A stretch of DNA of 63,291 bases from Bacteroidales bacterium (GTDB lineage Bacteria > Bacteroidota > Bacteroidia > Bacteroidales > PXBB01), in assembly GCA_028698995.1 (NCBI GenBank), contig JAQVVM010000026.1, positions 1 through 63,291 on the forward strand, given 5' to 3'. Positions within the stretch are counted from its first letter, which is position 1. Each line of letters opens with the position of its first letter. The translations under genes and the position numbers were made by a program. The notes beneath the pieces are model-generated. The model was not told where the DNA came from, ran no database searches, and saw only the letters and a list, made by a program, of their open reading frames with translations. Positions 25,383 through 36,000 of the stretch are shown in pieces.

Positions 25383-27914
25383 ATGCCTATATTAATTCTT
25401 TATATTGCCATAATATTTATATATGCATTATATATCTTTTATATTATCAAGTATTTAGATAATAGCAAGGTAACAATACTTTTTATTGTTCAATGCTTTT
25501 TAATGGCCTTTTGGACATATTCTCTTACAATAGTAAGATTTTCAGAAAATACAAATTTTATCCATCTTTTTTCTCGATTAGGCACATTAGTCTGGGTTTT
25601 ACTTTTGCCTGTTTCATTGCATTTTATCATTTCATTTATTAAAATATCAATTTTTAGAAAACCATACAGAGTAATATTTATTTATTTGCCCTCTCTATTT
25701 TTATCAATACCAGTTATATTAGGGAAACTTATAGGTATTGAGTTTTCAGGATTGATAAAAACACAACATGATTTAACATATTATACAATTTATAATATCA
25801 GTGCAGCTGTTTATGTGCTACTCAACCTTTACTATCTTATTAAATGGGGATACAGGTCTCAGGAACACAACATCAAAAGATTCTCAAAGGCTTATTTATT
25901 AACAGTTTTTATTTGTTATTCGTTTTATTGTATTTCATTTTATTTAGAAGTTAAATTTGGTTATACTTTCTACTTAATCACTGTCCCCATTATTTTTTTA
26001 TTGCTTTCAACAGGGATTTTAATTGGATTAATAAGAAACAGAATTGTTCCATTGGAATTTTACTTTAACGCAAAAACAATTGTTGATGCTGTTTCGGATG
26101 GTGTTATCTTAATTGACAACAAACTTATAATCAGAAGAGTAAATCAAGCTTTTCTCAAAATTGCCGGTGGCAATAGCTCTGATTTTTATAAAGGTAAAAA
26201 TGTGAAAGATATTCTGTTTAAGATAAACAAACCTAACTTTATTGATGACATTCTAAAAAGTGGTTCTGTTTTAGAAAAAGTTATTGTAATTGAATTTGAA
26301 AAGGATATCAAAAAAACAGTTTTGTTTTCCGGAAAAGTTTTTTTTGATAAAAATAAAAGATTTAATGGCTGTGTGTTTTTTCTCAAAGACATTACTTTGC
26401 TGGAAGAAACACAAATGGAACTTAAAAAATATAATGACAATCTTGAGTTAAAAGTACTGGAGAGAACTGAAGAATTAGATCGTATTAACAGCCAACTGTT
26501 ACAGGAAGTTCTTGAAAAGATAAAAGCACAAAAGGAAAGCGAATCAAATGCCAATATGTTGAAATTGCTTATTGAGACAGCTCAAGATGCAATTTATACG
26601 GTATCACCCGAAGGCTTTATTACAAGCATTAATAAGTACATGTGTGATGCAATGGGTTATGCTAAAGATGAAATAATGGGTAAATACTTTGCAGAATTTA
26701 TTCATCCGGATGATGTTCCCAGAGGCATACAGATTCATGAGATGATTCAGTTAGGTCTTAAACCTCCCATTTTTGAACTGCGAATTCATCATAAAGACAA
26801 TCATTATGTTTTCGCTGAATTCTCAACTTCACCAATCATTATTGATGGAAAACCAAATGGCACTTTGGGTATTGGAAGAGATATATCTGAACGCGTTTTT
26901 GCCCAACAAAAAATTCGTGAAAGTGAAGAAAAATACAGGTTTCTGGTTGAAAATGCCAATGATGTCATTTATTTAACTGATAATGTAGGCAAAATAAATT
27001 TTATCACTCAAAATGTCGAAAAATTAATTGGTTTCAAAGCTGATCAAATTATTGGAAAAAGCTTCTTTGATTTTGTATTTAGTGATGATTTAGATAGGGT
27101 TAGAAATGGATTCAGCAAAACCCAGTTTAAACTTATTGACATCAATGAATTTCGAATTCAGACAAAAGAGGGTCTTATAAAACATATAAGATGCACTTCA
27201 AACACAAATATTGAAAACAATCAAATAATTGGTATCAATGGTATAATATCAGATATTACTGCTGCCGTTGATGCAAAAAATGAATTAAAAGAATCCTTAG
27301 AAGAAAAAATTGTTTTATTAAAAGAAGTACACCATAGGGTAAAAAACAATTTGCAAGTCATCATTGCTTTGCTGCAACTCGAATCATATAACACCAATAA
27401 TTCAGAAACACACAGAATAATAAAGTGTTTTGTTGAACGGCTTACTTCTATGAAACTTGTTCATGAAAAACTCTACCAAAGCGAAAATCTTAAAAATATT
27501 GATTTACCAAACTACATTGGAGACTTGGTGAATCATATTAATAATACTTACAATGCTGATAATTCTGATATAAAACTTATGGTTGAAGTGGATAGATTTC
27601 ACCTGACCCTTGATACCCTGATACCAATAGGACTTGTTCTAAATGAATTAATAACCAATTCATACAAATATGCTTTCCCCAATGGAAAAGGAAATATCAG
27701 AATTGCATTTACTAAAGATGCTGATGACATTTACCTCCTTACAGTTGAAGACGATGGCATAGGATATAATACCCATAACATTTTAGAAGAATGCAATACT
27801 TTGGGCTTAAAGCTCGTCAAATCATTGGTATGCCAGTTAAACGGTTCAATAGATATCAGAAATGGGAACGGTATTAAGTACATCATTCAATTTACAGACA
27901 TTTACAAGAAGTAA
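25383..27914 (+). CDS. 7TM/PAS sensor histidine kinase (HisKA_2 type)
   Basis: The 843-residue protein begins with seven predicted membrane helices (about 1-220, histidine-kinase 7TM type). A PAS domain (about 239-340) is followed by a coiled coil and two more PAS domains (about 385-500 and 512-630). The phosphoacceptor region KEVHHRVKNNLQV lies at about 648, of the HisKA_2 kind. The ATPase domain shows NELITNSYKYAF (N box), DDGIGYN (G1) and GLKLVKSL (G2). It would sense a membrane or cytoplasmic cue and phosphorylate a response regulator, but none is adjacent, so it is an orphan here. It sits upstream of the O-acetylation cluster. Confidence 0.92.
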   Translation: MPILILYIAIIFIYALYIFYIIKYLDNSKVTILFIVQCFLMAFWTYSLTIVRFSENTNFIHLFSRLGTLVWVLLLPVSLHFIISFIKISIFRKPYRVIFIYLPSLFLSIPVILGKLIGIEFSGLIKTQHDLTYYTIYNISAAVYVLLNLYYLIKWGYRSQEHNIKRFSKAYLLTVFICYSFYCISFYLEVKFGYTFYLITVPIIFLLLSTGILIGLIRNRIVPLEFYFNAKTIVDAVSDGVILIDNKLIIRRVNQAFLKIAGGNSSDFYKGKNVKDILFKINKPNFIDDILKSGSVLEKVIVIEFEKDIKKTVLFSGKVFFDKNKRFNGCVFFLKDITLLEETQMELKKYNDNLELKVLERTEELDRINSQLLQEVLEKIKAQKESESNANMLKLLIETAQDAIYTVSPEGFITSINKYMCDAMGYAKDEIMGKYFAEFIHPDDVPRGIQIHEMIQLGLKPPIFELRIHHKDNHYVFAEFSTSPIIIDGKPNGTLGIGRDISERVFAQQKIRESEEKYRFLVENANDVIYLTDNVGKINFITQNVEKLIGFKADQIIGKSFFDFVFSDDLDRVRNGFSKTQFKLIDINEFRIQTKEGLIKHIRCTSNTNIENNQIIGINGIISDITAAVDAKNELKESLEEKIVLLKEVHHRVKNNLQVIIALLQLESYNTNNSETHRIIKCFVERLTSMKLVHEKLYQSENLKNIDLPNYIGDLVNHINNTYNADNSDIKLMVEVDRFHLTLDTLIPIGLVLNELITNSYKYAFPNGKGNIRIAFTKDADDIYLLTVEDDGIGYNTHNILEECNTLGLKLVKSLVCQLNGSIDIRNGNGIKYIIQFTDIYKK

Positions 27915-28010
27915 TTAATACTTCTCTTGTTTTTTACCACTGATAAAATAATTTTCTATCTTTTACAAATAACAAATTATTGTACTTTTGTCCGTTTATT
28001 TTCAAAGGAT

Positions 28011-29405
28011 ATGGTTTTTTCTTCACTGAGCTTTTTATATATTTTCCTACCTATTGTTTTAATTTTGTATTTTTCATGTCCGGGGAAGTTGATAAAAAAC
28101 CTTATACTTACCGTTTTTTCCTATATCTTCTATGCATGGGGTGAACCTATGTGGATTATACTTCTGATTTTCAGTTCTTTGTTTGATTATTTCAATGGTA
28201 TTTTAATTTATAAATGGCGAGGGCATATTTTCTCAAAAGTAATGGTAATTGTTTCCATTGTCGGAAATCTGTCATTATTATTGGCATTTAAATATGGTGG
28301 TTTTATATGGGAAAATATTAACTTTTTCGTTGAATTGCCTTTCCCTAAACCCGAAAATACACTACCCATAGGGATTTCATTCTATACGTTTCAGACCATA
28401 TCCTATACCATCGATGTGTACCGTAAAATTGTAAAACCACAGTACAACATTATCAATTTCTTAATGTTTGTAAGCCTTTTTACACAGCTTGTTGCAGGTC
28501 CTATTGTACGATACAAAACAATTACCCGTGAAATTGAAAACAGAAAAATTAATTGGGATGATATCTGGTCGGGAGTTTCACGATTCAGTATTGGTATGTT
28601 TAAAAAAGTTTTGATTGCAAATACAGCAGGGATGTTAGTTGAAAAATACCTCGATGCACAGTATTTTAATCTGTCAATTCCTGAAGCTTGGTTTGGTATT
28701 ACAATGTTTTCGGTACAATTGTATTTCGATTTCTCAGGCTATTCTGATATGGCTATTGGTTTAGGAAGAGTATTTGGCTTTCATTTTGATGAGAATTTCA
28801 AGCATCCTTATGCTGCAACATCAGTGGCCGATTTTTACCGCCGTTGGCATATTTCTTTAGGTAGATTCTTCCGCGATTATGTATACATTCCTCTTGGTGG
28901 AAATCGTAGAAAACAAGACAGAAATATCATGATTGTATGGCTATTAACAGGCTTATGGCATGGTGCAAGCTGGAATTTTGTACTTTGGGGTGGGTATTTT
29001 GGTTGTTTCATGATAATTGAAAAATATTCTAAAAGTATTTTAGACAAAACACCCTTAGCTATAAAACATCTCTATACTATTATTCTGATTATCTTCAGCA
29101 GAGCTATTTTCTATTTTGTCGATTTTGATAAATTAAGGGCTTTTATCGGCATTTTATTCACTTCAAAGAAGCCTATCAACCCTGCTTTTTACTCCGATTT
29201 AAGCGCTCATTCATTCTTGTTTATTTTAGTCATCATCTTGTGTATTCCATGGAATGAAATTTTGGCAAAAGACAGCAAAATTTGGATTGTTTCAACTAAA
29301 TTTTACAACTCATATAGTTTTGCCATAAATATTCTTCTCTTGGCTCTCTCAACAATTATGCTCGTTGACGCCACATACAACCCATTCATTTATTTCAGAT
29401 TCTAG
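28011..29405 (+). CDS. MBOAT-family O-acyltransferase (AlgI/PatA-like)
   Basis: The 464-residue integral membrane protein has the MBOAT signatures: NTLPIGISFYTFQTISYTID, FDFSGYSDMAIGLGR, DFYRRWHISLGRFFRDYVY, and LTGLWHGASWNF with the presumed catalytic His at about 317. Such proteins move an acetyl group from a cytoplasmic donor across the membrane for O-acetylation of exopolysaccharide or peptidoglycan. ATG 28011 is chosen because the family starts with a helix like MVFSSLSFLYIFLP; the frame opens earlier at 27927 without a family-like sequence. It is followed 2 bp later by the DHHW gene and then by an SGNH/LysM gene, forming one operon. Confidence 0.92.
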   Translation: MVFSSLSFLYIFLPIVLILYFSCPGKLIKNLILTVFSYIFYAWGEPMWIILLIFSSLFDYFNGILIYKWRGHIFSKVMVIVSIVGNLSLLLAFKYGGFIWENINFFVELPFPKPENTLPIGISFYTFQTISYTIDVYRKIVKPQYNIINFLMFVSLFTQLVAGPIVRYKTITREIENRKINWDDIWSGVSRFSIGMFKKVLIANTAGMLVEKYLDAQYFNLSIPEAWFGITMFSVQLYFDFSGYSDMAIGLGRVFGFHFDENFKHPYAATSVADFYRRWHISLGRFFRDYVYIPLGGNRRKQDRNIMIVWLLTGLWHGASWNFVLWGGYFGCFMIIEKYSKSILDKTPLAIKHLYTIILIIFSRAIFYFVDFDKLRAFIGILFTSKKPINPAFYSDLSAHSFLFILVIILCIPWNEILAKDSKIWIVSTKFYNSYSFAINILLLALSTIMLVDATYNPFIYFRF

Positions 29406-29407
29406 AA

Positions 29408-30784
29408 ATGAAAATCAAAATATATATTATTCTACTTCTCTTTATCATTTCAAGTCCCTTATTTTTACTTTTTACTACTGAGAATATTTATGTTTCTCAA
29501 ACAGAAAGAAGAGAATTGGCAAAATTACCGAAATTAACATTTTCCTCTTACCTCTCTGGTTCATGGAGTAATGGTATAGATAAGTACATTGATGACCATT
29601 TCCCCTTTCGTCAAAATATTATTTATATTGCTTCAATTATCAGGCACAATATGGGCTTTCAAATTAAAGACAGAGAAAGGATTTTGTACATACCCCGTTT
29701 AAAAGGAAATGCTAACTATCCAGATGACCTCGATTCTGCAAGCAAAATTAATTACCTTACAGATTTTAACGAAGCCATGGCAGGCAACCTGCTTGTATTA
29801 AACGGTTGTATTTATACCCTGAACAGTGGCAGCCCAACTGTCGCCCCTGCATTCAGCAAAATGCTCAGCGACTATGCACTCCAATTTGAAGGCAAAGTAA
29901 GAGTCTTCTCATGCGTTGCCCCTTTATCATCAGCTTTCATCCCTGTTGAAAGATATGCCCGATACAATGGTGAAAACAAGAAAACATTAGATGCCATACG
30001 CGACAATTTAACTAATGGCGCAATCTTTTGTGATGTACTCGGTGAATTAAATAAACATCCCAACGAAAAACTGTTTTTCGGCAGTGACCATCACTGGACT
30101 GCTTTAGGAGCCTATTATGCCTATATTTCTTTTTGCGAAGCTGCCGGATTTGAAGCTATTCCCCTTGAAAGTATGACCTATAAATACAAATATCCATTCC
30201 TTGGAACACTTTATGAACAAACCAGAGATAAAACGGTAAGAGATAACCCCGATACTATGAAATATTATATGCCCGATGTATTCACTGTTGCCGAAAGATA
30301 CAATGCCTACAATTATAATGCACCCTGTCATTCTGAAGTGTTCTGTGAACATTTCTCAGGTGGTGGCAGCTACTCTACCTTTCTTTGCGGTGATGCACCC
30401 CTTATTAAAATTACAACAGATACTAGGAATGGGAAAAAAGCTGTCGTTATTAAAAATTCTATGGGCAATGCTTTCTCTGTTTATCTCATCAGTCACTATG
30501 AGGAAATATTTGTTCTGGATTTCCGTTATTCAAAACACAATCTGATTGATTTGATTGAAAAAAACAATATTAATGACATCATCTTTGCACTGGGTATGTA
30601 CGGTGCTGTAAATCATGGTACTATAAATATGATGAAACAAATGGCTTTCAATAGAGGGAAAATGCCTGAAATAATTACTTTACCCGATACAGTCGCTCCG
30701 GATATTATTGTTGACAGTATTCCTCCAGAGGAGTTTATAAATGAAGAAATAAACACCGACAGCCTATCTGAAACGATTAATTAA
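29408..30784 (+). CDS. DHHW/AlgJ-AlgX-like O-acetyltransferase partner
   Basis: The 458-residue protein has an N-terminal membrane anchor (about 3-22) and a periplasmic SGNH-like domain. The eponymous motif DHHWTALGAYY starts at D227. In AlgJ/AlgX-type systems this component receives the acetyl group delivered by the MBOAT protein and passes it to the polymer outside the membrane. The anchored form and the 2-bp spacing after the MBOAT gene support this pairing. A nucleophile Ser could lie in VVIKNSMGNAF near 350, the usual block for this family. The polymer is not identified. Confidence 0.88.
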   Translation: MKIKIYIILLLFIISSPLFLLFTTENIYVSQTERRELAKLPKLTFSSYLSGSWSNGIDKYIDDHFPFRQNIIYIASIIRHNMGFQIKDRERILYIPRLKGNANYPDDLDSASKINYLTDFNEAMAGNLLVLNGCIYTLNSGSPTVAPAFSKMLSDYALQFEGKVRVFSCVAPLSSAFIPVERYARYNGENKKTLDAIRDNLTNGAIFCDVLGELNKHPNEKLFFGSDHHWTALGAYYAYISFCEAAGFEAIPLESMTYKYKYPFLGTLYEQTRDKTVRDNPDTMKYYMPDVFTVAERYNAYNYNAPCHSEVFCEHFSGGGSYSTFLCGDAPLIKITTDTRNGKKAVVIKNSMGNAFSVYLISHYEEIFVLDFRYSKHNLIDLIEKNNINDIIFALGMYGAVNHGTINMMKQMAFNRGKMPEIITLPDTVAPDIIVDSIPPEEFINEEINTDSLSETIN

Positions 30785-30787
30785 TGT

Positions 30788-32233
30788 ATGAATATTAAAA
30801 CAAAATTCTTTATAGTCTGCTTTTTCCTTAAAACTATCTTTATTCCAAATGTCAAAGGTCAAACAGACTTTTTAATTCCTGATAATTTGAATATTGATAC
30901 CAATTATTGGTATATCCAGTTTTATTCAAATTCAAATGCACAAAAGTTGCTGTCTTTGTTTGAAAATACTCATAATGAGCGACTTACCATATTTCATTTT
31001 GGTGCAAGCCATATTCAAGCTGAAGTTCTAACAAGCAGAACAAGAGAACTACTTCAGCAAGAATACGGCAACGCTGGAAGAGGACTTATTTTTAATTACG
31101 GTGCAGCAAAAACATATTCTTCAGTAAATTATACTTCTACTTGTTCAGGACAATGGAAGTTTGCTAAAAGTTTCCAGATTCCTCCCAAAATACCACTGGG
31201 AGTTATGGGAATGACAGTAGAAACTACTGACAGTATCGCTTCTCTTGACTTTGTTTTTAAGAATGAAATTACTGCTGATAATTACAAACTTCAATTTCTA
31301 TTTAACATCAATGAACTAACACCGGATCTAAATATTATAATTGATACGACAACATATTTCTTTGGGGAGACTGAAAGGACAATGTTTATGGGCAGAAATT
31401 ATTATGAACTAAACATAGATAAAGGATTTAAGGAAATTCACATCAATATTATACCCAGCAACAGGAGCAACACTTTATTCAGATTTTACGGAGCCAATAT
31501 CGAAAAAAACACAACAGGCGGGGTAATGTATCATTCTTTAGGTGTAGGTGCTGCACCTTTTGAATCTGTTTTACACATCGAAAATCTTCAGGAACACTGC
31601 TTACTCCTTGAACCTGACATTGTTATTCTTGACTTTGGCACAAACAACATTCTTTATCATAATAAAGTTGAAGCACGTGTTAAAAGTTATATCGTAGAAG
31701 CAATAGATAAATTCAGAGCTATAAACCCCGAAATTCTTATTGTACTTACATCAACTCAGGATCTTTTCTACAAACGAAGATTTATTGATGCTGCTATTTC
31801 TTTTACCTCTCTGGTAGATTCAATTGCACAAGCTGAAGATTGCCTGTTTTGGAACTGGTATGACTTATCAGGTGGATATGGCACCATTAAAAAATGGGCA
31901 CATGAAGGATACGCAAGAAGGGATCATATTCACTTAACAACAAAAGGTTATGAATTAAAAGGTTACTTGCTCTTCAAATCTTTTATGAACACGCTTTCCA
32001 TTTTAAAAGATAACCCTTCGGTCTCATCTCACGAAATATGTCCAATTTTTTATGATTTTAACGACAAAGCTGCAGAAAATCAACATCGTAATTCAACAAG
32101 ATACCGCATAAAAAGAGGTGATACGCTTTCATCGATTGCGCTAAAACATCATACAACAGTTGCCCATCTCAAAAGAATTAACAACCTCAGAAGTGACATG
32201 ATAAGGGAAGGAGCTATATTGATTATTGAATAA
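30788..32233 (+). CDS. SGNH-type esterase/acetyltransferase with C-terminal LysM domain
   Basis: The 481-residue protein has a signal peptide ending NVKGQ and an SGNH-hydrolase-like domain: IFHFGASHIQAE (nucleophile block with Ser), ILDFGTNN (Asn block) and DHIHLTTKGYEL (catalytic Asp-His). The last 45 residues are a LysM module (RGDTLSSIALKHHTTVAHLK), which binds N-acetylglucosamine polymers such as peptidoglycan. The domain resembles the Ape1/PatB family acting on peptidoglycan O-acetyl groups. As the third gene after MBOAT and DHHW (3 bp gap), it suggests the glycan being acetylated is peptidoglycan or lies close to it. Whether it adds or removes acetyl groups cannot be told. Confidence 0.88.
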   Translation: MNIKTKFFIVCFFLKTIFIPNVKGQTDFLIPDNLNIDTNYWYIQFYSNSNAQKLLSLFENTHNERLTIFHFGASHIQAEVLTSRTRELLQQEYGNAGRGLIFNYGAAKTYSSVNYTSTCSGQWKFAKSFQIPPKIPLGVMGMTVETTDSIASLDFVFKNEITADNYKLQFLFNINELTPDLNIIIDTTTYFFGETERTMFMGRNYYELNIDKGFKEIHINIIPSNRSNTLFRFYGANIEKNTTGGVMYHSLGVGAAPFESVLHIENLQEHCLLLEPDIVILDFGTNNILYHNKVEARVKSYIVEAIDKFRAINPEILIVLTSTQDLFYKRRFIDAAISFTSLVDSIAQAEDCLFWNWYDLSGGYGTIKKWAHEGYARRDHIHLTTKGYELKGYLLFKSFMNTLSILKDNPSVSSHEICPIFYDFNDKAAENQHRNSTRYRIKRGDTLSSIALKHHTTVAHLKRINNLRSDMIREGAILIIE

Positions 32234-32302
32234 ATTTGTACATGTCTTTCCCTCATTTTAAAATTCACAAAGCTTGTTTGTAAATCATTGACTAAAAACA
32301 AA

Positions 32303-32326
32303 AAAGCCCTGAAAAATCAAGGCTTT
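32303..32326. terminator. Bidirectional terminator between SGNH-LysM and ferritin genes
   Basis: AAAGCC (32303-32308) pairs with GGCTTT (32321-32326), with TGA/TCA extending the stem past one mismatch. It lies between two convergent genes and has an A-run on its left, which is a T-run on the minus strand. Confidence 0.65.
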
Positions 32327-32356
32327 AAATACATTTATTTAAATATTTTTTATAAT

Positions 32357-32863
32357 TTAGATGGCTGTTCCACCGGCCGGAACTCTTAAGGACATAATAT
32401 CTCTGTCAAATAAGTACATGTTATGTTCGCCTAAAATATTTAATTTGTCAATAATACGCCTTACAGATGCTTCCTCTTCTGTTTGTTCTGAGACGAACCA
32501 TTGCAGCCAATTTTGTGAAGAAAAATCCTTATCTTCAACAGCAACGTGCAGAATCTCATTAATAGATGATGTTATAAATTGTTCGTGTTTCAGAGTTTCA
32601 GCAAAAGCTTTATTGACAGTTGAAAAATCAACCGGAGGTTTCTTAAATGAAGGAATAATTGCTTTGCCTCCCTTTTCATTAATGAAACGTATAAACTTAA
32701 GCATGTGCATATGTTCTTCCTCAGCTTGTGCATAGAACCAATCAGCTATACCTTCATAGCCCATTGTTTCAGCCCAAGAAGCCATTGCCAGATACAGATT
32801 TGAGGAATAACCCTCTTTTTCAATCTGCTCATTCATTATTTTCTCTAATTTTTTTGATAACAT
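32357..32863 (-). CDS. ftnA: Bacterial non-haem ferritin
   Basis: The 168-residue protein matches FtnA in length and in its ferroxidase residues: E17, Y24, E50, H53 (AEEEHMHML), E94, and E126, Q127, E130 (SEQTEEEAS). It forms a 24-subunit shell that oxidises Fe(II) and stores iron in the cytoplasm. There is no haem-binding Met as in bacterioferritin. It is transcribed alone; a -7-like CAAAATTA (minus-strand TAATTTTG) lies at 32903-32910 upstream, though the -33 element is unclear. Confidence 0.95.
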   Translation of the reverse strand: MLSKKLEKIMNEQIEKEGYSSNLYLAMASWAETMGYEGIADWFYAQAEEEHMHMLKFIRFINEKGGKAIIPSFKKPPVDFSTVNKAFAETLKHEQFITSSINEILHVAVEDKDFSSQNWLQWFVSEQTEEEASVRRIIDKLNILGEHNMYLFDRDIMSLRVPAGGTAI

Positions 32864-33056
32864 AGTATTTAATTTTTAAATTGTTACTAAATTAATTTTA
32901 TGCAAAATTAAAAAAAACTGCATTAATAATTAAAAATATGTACTTAAACGCTCTGTTAAATATTGTTAAGGTTAAATTCAAAAAATGAAAAACTGTTTTT
33001 TTTATTAAACACATCTGTCAATCAAAGAAAAGTATTTAATTTAGCAGAAAAAAAAT

Positions 33057-36000
33057 ATGGCAAATTATCAGAGGTACAACAACATTATTGGCTGGCTTGT
33101 TTTTATAATTGCATCAGTAGTTTACATACTTACAATTGAACCTACTTCTAGTTTCTGGGATTGCGGAGAATATATAGCTACCTCCTACAAACTAATGGTT
33201 GGACACCCTCCCGGTGCTCCAATGTTTCAATTAATTGGTCGTTTTTTTTCACTTTTTGCATTTGGTGATGTAACAAAAGTTGCTTGGACTGTCAACCTTA
33301 TGTCAGGTTTAAGCAGCAGTTTTACAATATTATTTTTGTTTTGGTCAATTACCATGCTCGCCAAAAAACTTGTTACTTCTAACGAAGAAATGTCTTCAAC
33401 AAAGATGTTTGCAATTTTTGGCAGCGGTATCGTTGGGGCTTTAGCTTATACTTTCTCTGACACGTTTTGGTTCTCTGCTGTAGAAGGGGAAGTTTATGCC
33501 ATGTCTTCATTTCTGACTGCCGTAGTTTTCTGGGCTATGTTAAAGTGGGAAACAGAAGCCGACAAACCCACTTCTTTACGATGGATTGTTTTAATAGCCT
33601 ACATTATGGGTCTTTCTATTGGAGTCCACTTGCTTAACTTACTTACAATACCGGCAATGGTATTCATCTATTATTTTAAAAAATATAAAGTAAGCCCTTG
33701 GGGGTTTGTTAAAACATCATTTCTTGCTGTAATCCTATTAACTTTTGTTCAGAATGGCATCATCCCTTGGATCATAAAACTGGACTGGCTGTTTGAAAAG
33801 TTTTTTGTAAACGCTCTGGGTTTACCCTTCCATCTGGGTAGTATCTTTTATTTTGCGATTATTATTGCAGGTATTGTTTTTGGTTTGCTTTATACTAAAA
33901 AACATCAAAAAGTTATCGCCAATACGCTTATTCTTTGTTTTGCATTTATTTTAATTGGTTATTCTTCCTTCTTTATGTTGGTTATACGTTCAAATGCCAA
34001 CACACCGATTAATGAAAACTCCCCTACTGATGCACTGGGATTAATGGCTTACTTAGGCAGAGAACAATATGGAGACTGGCCAATAGCATACGGACCTTAT
34101 TACAATGCACCTACTGTTGGTATAAAAAATGGCAATCCCGTCTATAAAAAAGACACTGCTTCCAAGTCCTATATTATTATTGATGATGGCAAAAGTATTG
34201 ACAGAGAATATGATGAACGTTTTATGACAATCTTTCCTCGTATGCATGGTACCCGTGGTGATCAGGTTTCTGCATACCAGTTATGGGGAGATATTAAAGG
34301 CACTCCCATTCAGGTTACTCAGCAAGATGGCACAAGAGAAGTAGTTTACAGACCAACATTTGGAGAAAACCTTCGTTTCTTTTTCAGATATCAGATTGGG
34401 CATATGTACTGGAGGTATTTTATGTGGAATTTTGCAGGCAGACAGAATGATATTCAGGGTCACGGAAGTCCGATTGAAGGAAATTGGCTGAGTGGTATTA
34501 CATTTATTGATGAGATGAGATTAGGCCCCCAGTTGAACCAACCATTCCACATGCTTATCAACAAAGCAAATAACAAATACTATTTTCTACCTCTCATATT
34601 AGGTTTTATTGGCCTTTTCTTTCATTTACGCAGAGGTTATAAAGATGCACTCATTGTTGGTTTGTTGTTTTTAATGACTGGATTCGCTATTATTCTCTAT
34701 TTGAATCAAACCCCCTACCAGCCAAGAGAAAGAGATTACGCCTATGCGGCCTCTTTCTATGCTTTTGCAATATGGATTGGCTTAGGCGTATTTGCTATTA
34801 TTAATTTTCTCAATAAATATTTTCAAGGAAAATTTGTAGCAATTATCACAATCATTGCTTCCTTGTTTCTTGTACCGGGAATAATGGCTAAAGAAAACTG
34901 GGATGACCACGACCGCTCTCACAGTTATAAAGTCAAAGATATAGCTCTGAATTATCTTGAATCCTGTGCACCCAATGCCATACTATTTACCAATGGGGAT
35001 AATGACACTTTCCCTTTATGGTATTTACAGGAAGTTGAAGGCATTAGAACTGATGTTAAAGTCTGCAACCTGAGTTTGCTGAATGCTGATTGGTATATTG
35101 ACAATATGATGAGACACAGAACGTATGATGCCCCTCCAATCCCTCTTACATTGACTCCCGAAAAATATATCGCCCGCACTCGAAATATTGTGTATATTAT
35201 TCCTGATGCTAGATTGACAGGTTATTATGATTTAAGGGAACTTATTGATTTTGCTGCTGATGACAGTAAAAAAATGCGCACCCAATCGGGTATGATTGAA
35301 TACATACCAACAAATAAATTCAGCATTAAAGTAGATTCTTCTATTGTTGTTAATAATGGTACTGTCCGACCCGAACAGGCAAATGAGATAGTACCGGTAT
35401 TAGAATGGACTTTTAATCAAGAATACATATTGAAAAACCATTTAATTGTTCTTGATATATTAGCTTCCAACAACTGGGAAAGACCGGTGTATTTTGCAAC
35501 TTCTGTCGGTCAGGATAATTTCCTCGGCTTGGAAAATTATTTTCAGTTGGAAGGAATGGCTTACAGATTAGTACCTTTTAAAACTCTTAGCAGTGATGGC
35601 CAGCCCGGAAAGGTTAATACAGAAATCTTATATGATAATATGATGAATAAATTTAGATGGGGAAATATTTCAGATCCAAGATCTCATCTAATGCAGGACA
35701 ATACAAAAGTTTCATTTTATATGCTCAGAAATGCTTTCTCACGTTTAGCTCATGAATTGGTTAATGAAAATAAAATGGATTCTGCTATTGCTGTCCTTGA
35801 CAAATGCTTTGAAGAAATTCCGGAAACTTCTGTCCCTTACAATTTATATATGTTTTCTCTGGTTGAAGCCTATTACAGAGCAGGTGCTACTGAAAAAGCA
35901 AATGCATTATCTGAAAGGGTCATAGAATTAGCTGAAAGTGAATTATCTTATTACTTTAAATTCGGCCCGAAATTCAATAATGCACTTGATAATGACATTC

